DNA of 64,000 nt from Nannobrachium achirus (Eukaryota; Chordata; Actinopteri; Myctophiformes; Myctophidae). Shown piece by piece: positions 28,479 to 64,000 of the stretch. The stretch spans positions 40,744,756-40,808,755 of the forward strand of contig OY997642.1 in NCBI GenBank assembly GCA_963921795.1, given 5' to 3'. Both the position numbers and the translations under genes were made by a program. Position 1 is the first letter of the stretch. Each line of letters opens with the position of its first letter. A model generated the notes under the pieces. That model did not search any database and was not told the DNA's origin. It saw only the letters and a list, made by a program, of their open reading frames with translations.

Positions 28479-30780
28479 CACTGAGCACCAGTCAATGAGT
28501 ACAAACAAAAACTTTTTACCGAATTTTCTTTTTGTAAAAAAAAAAAAAAGAAGAAATAACAGAATCAAACACAATAAAAACTAGCAGTTCTTTGAGGTTA
28601 AAAATAAAAATATTTAAAATATTTATGTGCCTCGTAAACAGATTGAGGCCTATCATTTTCACAGGCAGAATATACTGTCACTACATCTCAATCATCGCTT
28701 GGTGAAGGAACATCTTTAGTCAATTAGTGAGTGCCGTACAAAAACCTACTTCTACAGAGTAAAAAAATACAGGTTTGGACAACACTTATATACATTTTCA
28801 TGGAAATGTTTAAATGTGAACAGTGTAACTAGATTTCCTGATTATGTGCTGTTAAGAATTAAAATCAAACAAAAAACTAACTTTAATACTAATGCTCAGA
28901 ACACAGATTTTGTTGTTGAGACCAAATTCTAATTCTGAATACTATCAGGATAATGCACCATATAGACCTAATGGTGAAAACACTAGGCTGTATTTATATC
29001 ATCTGAATTTGGAATCTATCACAATATTTTAAATTTGGTTATTGAGTGCCAATCAGTCCTAAAACAATTTCACAATTTGATCTGGATGAATTAGTTTGAC
29101 CACTTAATTTGAATGAATTTGACCACTTGGTTACATTCATCAACGCTCTTGAAGAGTTTAACTGAATGAAATATATATGCCTTCGAGTTTTACAAATGTG
29201 GCAAAGTAAAAAAAAAAAGAAGGTTTTCTCAAATCCCATTTTGAGCTGTCACATGCTGTCAGAGTTATTGTACCCCACAGAAAACATACCTTCAAACTTT
29301 GGTACAATGTTTCAACATGGACCACCTGTACTGTCATTACTCATTTAGACCTTATTTCCGAATTTCAACAATTCACTGGATTTTAAAAGGAGACTTCCCA
29401 GCTCATCATAAAAGTGTACATCCCCTTGACAGCTCATCGTGCCACAGAGTCAAGACTAGGCATTTAACACATCCAGGTGTTTCAACGCATAGCTACAGTA
29501 AAGTTCCCAACTGACCCATACAGTTTGAGTATGTAGTCAGTGTGTTTACATTAAATCCAATAGAATTGTGACGTGGCACATTGCAGTATACAGGAGACAA
29601 GAGTAGGGTGAGTAATGATGATGGTCAGTGCTATCATAACCCATCATAACCCAGACATGTCATGTAAACCACTGGACACTACAGTAAATAGTGCTCATAG
29701 AGCAATCACATCCTGCTGGATTAACATTATATTTGAATTAAAAATCATGGGGCGTCCATGTGGTGTAGGGGTAAAGTACTCGCACACCAATGTGGAGAAT
29801 GGAATTGGTGAAATACAAAAATACAAACATTTTAAATCAAGTTTTTTGAGAATATAATATATTTTATATTATCTATTTGTTATTTTGTTTCTACACCATT
29901 AAGACGGGAGGAGGCTGTGCTTTCCTCAAATCCAATCATCTTGGGAAAAGAAAAGGTAAACGGCAGCACATTATCATACAGTATGTGATGCTGTGTGGTG
30001 TCACGTTGCTTGTCAGATGAACCCAGCCTATAGCTTTCAACTATCCAAACACTATAAATGAAGTCAGGAATGATTGGACAATGATGCCGTAAGGTAATTT
30101 ACAAATATTTACATCTTCCTTCAAGGCACAGACACGTTGGAACAATGGAATAAGGCCTGGATGATGACATCAATGATGGGAAGTAAATAGTATGACATGG
30201 AAGAACGACATGGACTAACTGGGTCCATTCAGTATGAAACCCTTAGTGGTGAAGTGAGCTACTGTATCCAAAGAAAAAAGGAACAATTTGATTCCTTGAG
30301 GCCTACTGTAGGTTTGGCCCAAAACATCTGTATGTCTGTACATCTGCTTGACAATCTGGTTTGGTCTACAACTGTTAATGGTTACTGTTACAGTAGCAGA
30401 AGGACAAGGATGCAATGTAACTCTCAGCACAAAAAAACACCATCTGATACACAGTACTGGGTCCATGGTAACAATACTGTTATGGTAAACAAAGTGGATA
30501 ATAAAAAAAGGATGTTTAGCCCTGGCTGTTAATTTTGTTCTTAAAAAGAATCGATCAAATAATAATTATATCTTTGCCCAGGATCTGTCATGGTGACTTT
30601 TGAAGTTTGTTACCGAGATTGTCGAGAACTGATATCGCAACGCATGTTTCCATTCCACAGCAGATCTTGTGTGATGTTATACAATACTATTAGGTGCTTA
30701 GTGAAAGGCATACATAAATGTACTAGTGATTTGGATTCCTACCCAATAGACTGGGGTCGTGTTTAAAACAAATATCTTTG
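28479..30780 (-). other. Repeat-poor AT-rich stretch, possible col15a1 3' UTR
   Basis: No ORF of note, no microsatellite longer than about 20 bp and little recognisable TE sequence, unlike the rest of the intergenic DNA. A tRNA-head-like piece sits near 29750-29795. Best guess is long 3' UTR of the minus-strand collagen. Confidence 0.25.
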
Positions 30781-30958
30781 TTCTGAAGTGGAGGTTCACT
30801 GAGCACTTGAACATTATTTTCTTGGTGTGTATATGTGTGTACACACGTGTGCATGGTGCTAAACTACTGTACTTGTGAACACTACAGTACTATCATAGAC
30901 TGTTTAAGTGTTTGTGTTCATACTTGCGTACCTACTGGAGTGTAGGTGCCTGCATGTG

Positions 30959-31070
<112 letters not shown>

Positions 31071-31230
31071 CCTTGCCAAATGTGTTTTGTGCATGTGTGT
31101 GTGTGCCTGCATGTTTGTGCTGCCATGTACATGTGTGTGCATGTTTGTACAAATGTGTTATCTATATACCAACATTCATAGGATATACAGAGTACACCTG
31201 TATACACCATGTGTGTGTGTGTGTCCCGGC

Positions 31231-31914
31231 CAGTGTTGGGTATGGTTACTTTTAAAAGTAACTTGTTACGTTACAGGATTTCTGGCGTAAAAATAAGCAT
31301 GTCACGTTACAGGATTAACCTCTTAGAAAAGTAACTGATTAGATTACTTTTATGTTACCGAAGATGACATACCGTACAGCTCATTACAAGTATGTTTGGT
31401 AATCATAAAATCATGAGTGCAACCTACCGGAGTGCCCACAACATTTTGGAGCTGTGTTAATTTGCATTGAAGTTCCAAATCCAAAAGGAATGGGAATACT
31501 TCCACGACCTTACTAAAGCAGAACCTCTCTGTCTTCTCTCAAGCTCTGTCATGTCGCACAGGTGCGACAAATTAATGTAATACAAAGCCAAACCAGTAGT
31601 ACCGTCGTCACACCAAAAGTGGTGACCTATTGAATAGAATTGTTACGCAATCAACACACAGCAAGGCATCGGATCGGTCACCGATTTGTGTGTAACATCC
31701 GTGCAACTCTCCATTGACAGAGACACTTTATCAGGATTTTCTTTTTCCCTTTTGGCAACAGAAGGAACAGGGAAATACAGGTCTTAAATAGTAACTAGGT
31801 AAAGCCATTGTTTTGGGAAAAGTAACAAAGTGACCGATTACTCTGATGCAAAACTAACGAGTTAGGTAACTCCGTTACTCGAAAAGGTAATCCGCTGCGT
31901 TACCCCCAACACTG
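31231..31914 (+). mobile_element. hAT-type non-autonomous element with 8-bp TSD
   Basis: 684 bp, CAGTGTTGGGTATGG at one end and CCCCCAACACTG at the other. Exact 8-bp target duplication GTCCCGGC at 31223-31230 and 31915-31922. No ORF for transposase. Confidence 0.9.
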
Positions 31915-32003
31915 GTCCCGGCACATGTGAAAGCTTGTGTGTAAATGTTTGCTGTTCACCTTCAACAATGGAGCACCTGTATGTTGTACTAAACTTCCTG
32001 CAT

Positions 32004-32006
<3 letters not shown>

Positions 32007-32076
<70 letters not shown>

Positions 32077-32130
32077 GTGTGTGCATGCACTTGTTTGCGT
32101 GTGTGCATGTGTGTGTGTGCGTGTGTGTGC
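32007..32130. repeat. (TG)n microsatellite just past col15a1 stop
   Basis: Within the likely 3' UTR of col15a1, where it would be (CA)n. Confidence 0.92.
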
Positions 32131-32159
32131 ATTGCCTACAAATGTGCTCTCCCCTCTCC

Positions 32160-61385
<29,226 letters not shown>

Positions 61386-61387
61386 CT

Positions 61388-61467
<80 letters not shown>
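61388..61467. repeat. (GA)n at acceptor of TSPN exon
   Basis: (CU)n in the transcript, ending 3 nt from the acceptor; could act as its pyrimidine tract. Confidence 0.94.
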
Positions 61468-61468
<1 letters not shown>

Positions 61469-61631
61469 AGATACTGTCAAATATATTTATTCCTATTATT
61501 CATAATGAAGTGAATATCACCACATTAAAGTCACCTGCTCTTGAATGGAGCTGGAAAAACATATTGGAAAGGCATAAAGAAACATGAGAAAGGGTCGGAA
61601 TCTCCTTTTTCAAGGTGTTAGCTTAGCCATT

Positions 61632-62275
61632 AAACGGTACTGAGGAGACCGCAGTTTTCCCGGTGAACCTGAGCGCAACGGTGGGGGCGCGGGAGTGTGG
61701 GGAATTCTAGAACACAGTAACACGCCACTGAGTCACTGACTATTGCCGATGAAGAGGTTAGCATTATGTATTGAGAGGCACTCTTGCCGATTTCGTAAGA
61801 GACTCGTCGCCAATTGCAAGATATTTAAACGTTATTTGTGGCCATGATGATAACCCCTTCTTCCCACTAGACTAATAAGGATTTATATTGTTTGTGTTAT
61901 TGTTTACAACCACAATTATTTGTGGTAAGATCGCGGTTCCACTAGTTTTACTAGTAGGCTAGTGTAGAAGCCTTTTCAGAAGTTAATTTAATGTTTTCCA
62001 TTTAATGATTTTCTTTATCCTCATCTAATCTTGCGCTAATGCACGCAACTGTTTTCGCCAGGTATTAAGTCCTAGTAGGTTTTTCAGAAGTTAATTTAAT
62101 GTTTTCCATTTAATGATTTCCTTTATCGTCATCTTGCGCTACTGCACGCAACTGTTTTCGCCAGGTTTTAAGGTCTTGTTTTAGTTGTTTCTCATAAGCT
62201 TGCGACCCTCCTTGCCCATCAGCCCCCACCATTGCGCTCAGGTTCACCGGGAAAACTGTGGTCGCGGTACTGAGA
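61632..62275 (+). mobile_element. TIR element with internal tandem duplication
   Basis: Inverted ends of about 45 bp sharing GTTTTCCCGGTGAACCTGAG (left) and its inverse (right). A roughly 105-bp unit (AGAAGTTAATTTAATGTTTT...) is repeated in tandem at about 61978-62170. Confidence 0.65.
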
Positions 62276-62616
62276 GCTGGAGAGAAGTCTGCATGTCAAT
62301 GATGACAATGGATGCTAGAGGTGGAGACAAGTGTGCATGGGGAAGTGTAGCAAAGGGGAATACTTTTACAAGCCTCATCCCTTCTTTAATACTTCATGGT
62401 AAAGTTCCCCTAGTGGTCAAGAGAGCATATTGGATGGGGTGGTTCCATGAAAACAGAAGATAATACAGTCAGGCTCATCTGATGTTTTGGGCATGTGGCA
62501 TCATCGAATGATGGAGCATTATGGAAAAGTTGAGAAAAGACTTTGATCTAAGGACAGTTAAACCTTGTTTTTGTTGTTGTGTTTCTACTTGACCCCCCAC
62601 TATATTCCTTTCAACA

Positions 62617-62618
62617 CA

Positions 62619-62662
<44 letters not shown>
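62617..62662. repeat. (CT)n microsatellite
   Basis: Upstream intron of col15a1. Confidence 0.93.
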
Positions 62663-62663
<1 letters not shown>

Positions 62664-63772
62664 TCAGGCTCCCATATATCACCTTTCTCTATTTTCCCCT
62701 CTCTACTCTCTTTGCCCTTTTCCTTTCAAAATTCCTTCTTCCATTCTATCTGTCCTTTTCATCTTATTCAGCTCTCTGAGATGGTCTTATAAGGGTTGGA
62801 AAATGTCTTTGTATTCAGGATGTTTTGGTTGTCCTGGTATCCTAGACTCCTTGAAGCACTAAATTGATTTACCGGTAACTCTACGTACGTGACCATTCTG
62901 ATGTCAAGTGTAAAAGAATGGTGTACTGTATTTTGACATTATTTCAGTATTTTTAGCCTTAAGCAAATTGGTTGTTTTGGGACCCACATGACTACTACCG
63001 TGTTGCATAAAGCAAACCCAAACCTTCACTGAGTTACACACTTCCTCTGTGTCATAAATATTTTGCAGCTAAGGTGACATCCTGGCAAAAACATTTTCTC
63101 TCTTGTGTCCCTTGGTTGTCTGTATATATAATTATACTGTATGTATACTTTATATATTTATACGCTGTGCATTTGTATATATTTTTCTAGCTAGCAACAG
63201 TACAATCCATCAATTTAATGTTAGCTGTCTAAAATGCTCATAAACAAACCTCAAGGTAAGGGTTTTTAGAAATGTCTTTCAATGGAAGTAGAAGCCTCTT
63301 TTGACAGACGGATTTCTTAAAACATTTTGGTAGGCATCAACGTCTGTGGTGTTACGACCACATGTGTTCTTGGGTACTACGTTCCTGCATGCACAGCTTC
63401 CCAAATAATTCTTATGAAAGAACGTGCTGATAGGTACACCGCAAAGTCCTCAGTGTTAATTTAATCTAACTCTTGACAGTGTAGAAATAGACCTGTGCGG
63501 GTACAGTCTTCCAGAAACAGAGAGGTATACAGTTAGTGCTGGGAAGTGTCCAGAGGAGACAGACGACCTTTCAGCTCTTTATCATGGTAATGAGACTGTG
63601 TTGGTTCTGAGGTCAAAACACACACTTGTGCGCGTGCATATACACATGCAGGAAGATCCTGAGGACAAAATATGCACTGGGTCAGGTTCTAAATGCTGAA
63701 GATAGACACACAACACCAGTGTCTGTTTCTGTTCTTTTAGAATTCTCGCAGTCAGCAGAAAACTCTAGGCGC

Positions 63773-64000
63773 TAGGGCATTCACCAAATATTCGAATATT
63801 CGAATATCAAAGTCACTATTCGATGTTGTTCACCGAAGTCGAATATTCACTTATTTTAATTTTTATTGCTTTCTCTTAAAAAAATAAAATAAAAAAATTA
63901 GGCCGTGACCCCCAAAATAAACATATTTGAACTGGGGACACCCTGACAAACACTTGGAATTGTAGGTATTACATTTAATGTGACTCGGTTCCGCGCTGCG
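63773..64000 (+). mobile_element. TIR element (CTAGGGCATTCAC), cut by window end
   Basis: Same order as 37373-37886: CTAGGGCATTCACC, GTTGTTCACCGAAGTCGAAT, CCGTGACCCCCAAAATAAA, ACTCGGTTCCGC. Confidence 0.7.

Larger units (their letters stand above)
61386..64000. other. Upstream intron of col15a1, no exon recognised
   Basis: Contains a GA tract, a TIR element (61632-62275), a CT tract (62617-62662) and a TE copy running off the end (63773-64000). I looked for further TSPN exons on the minus strand and found none I can support. Confidence 0.5.

Noticed and set aside
29748-29800. tRNA gene candidate (GTGGTGTAGGGGTAAAG)
   Set aside because: Only a head-like segment; no B box or acceptor stem pairing found.
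61534-61552. Short AG/CTCCATTCAAGAGCAG/GTGACT exon-like piece resembling the start of the TSPN exon (SSIQEQ against GSIQQL)
   Set aside because: Only 16 nt, wrong phase, and the resemblance is too short to support.

Overview
The window reads as vertebrate, most likely teleost fish, nuclear DNA. It has genes split by short canonical GT-AG introns, very dense CA/GT, GA and tetranucleotide microsatellites, and many small DNA-transposon relics of the hAT, TTAA and Tc1/mariner types common in fish. There is one 200-N assembly gap (3801-4000). No prokaryotic, CRISPR or viral gene signal was seen.

Two protein genes lie tail to tail. On the plus strand, 2481-17410 holds a complete crispld1-type gene: signal peptide, CAP/SCP domain and two LCCL domains. 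Its 14 coding exons join in phase to 1527 nt (508 codons plus stop). A GC-box/TATA promoter near 705-780 and a non-coding first exon ending at a GT donor at 1057 are likely. On the minus strand, 61385 down to 32160 holds most of a multiplexin collagen best matched to collagen XV (col15a1). I joined 39 in-phase exons (3378 nt, 1125 codons plus stop). They run from the last piece of the thrombospondin-N-like (TSPN) domain, through acidic linkers and interrupted Gly-X-Y blocks, to the trimerisation domain, hinge and a full endostatin/restin-like domain with its stop codon. The signal peptide and most of TSPN are not in the window or were not recognised.

The 14.7 kb between the two stop codons has no gene I can support. 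It contains the crispld1 3' UTR, repeats, and a rather repeat-poor part (28470-30780) that may be the end of the col15a1 3' UTR. The 2.6 kb upstream of the first col15a1 exon seen is TE-derived or unassigned.

Both gene products are secreted. CRISPLD1 is a CAP/LCCL protein of poorly known function. Collagen XV is a basement-membrane-zone proteoglycan whose C-terminus is an endostatin homologue. Their adjacency is probably positional rather than functional.

The most unusual signals are these. A col15a1 exon encodes a serglycin-like run of about 16 tandem Ser-Gly dipeptides. A small near-perfect hairpin recurs about 20 times, often inside other transposons, and one copy can be bounded by a filled/empty site comparison. 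A repeat family seeds 15 exact palindromic CArG boxes. A tandem duplication copies a crispld1 splice acceptor out of frame. Tracts of (UG)n sit next to several splice acceptors.
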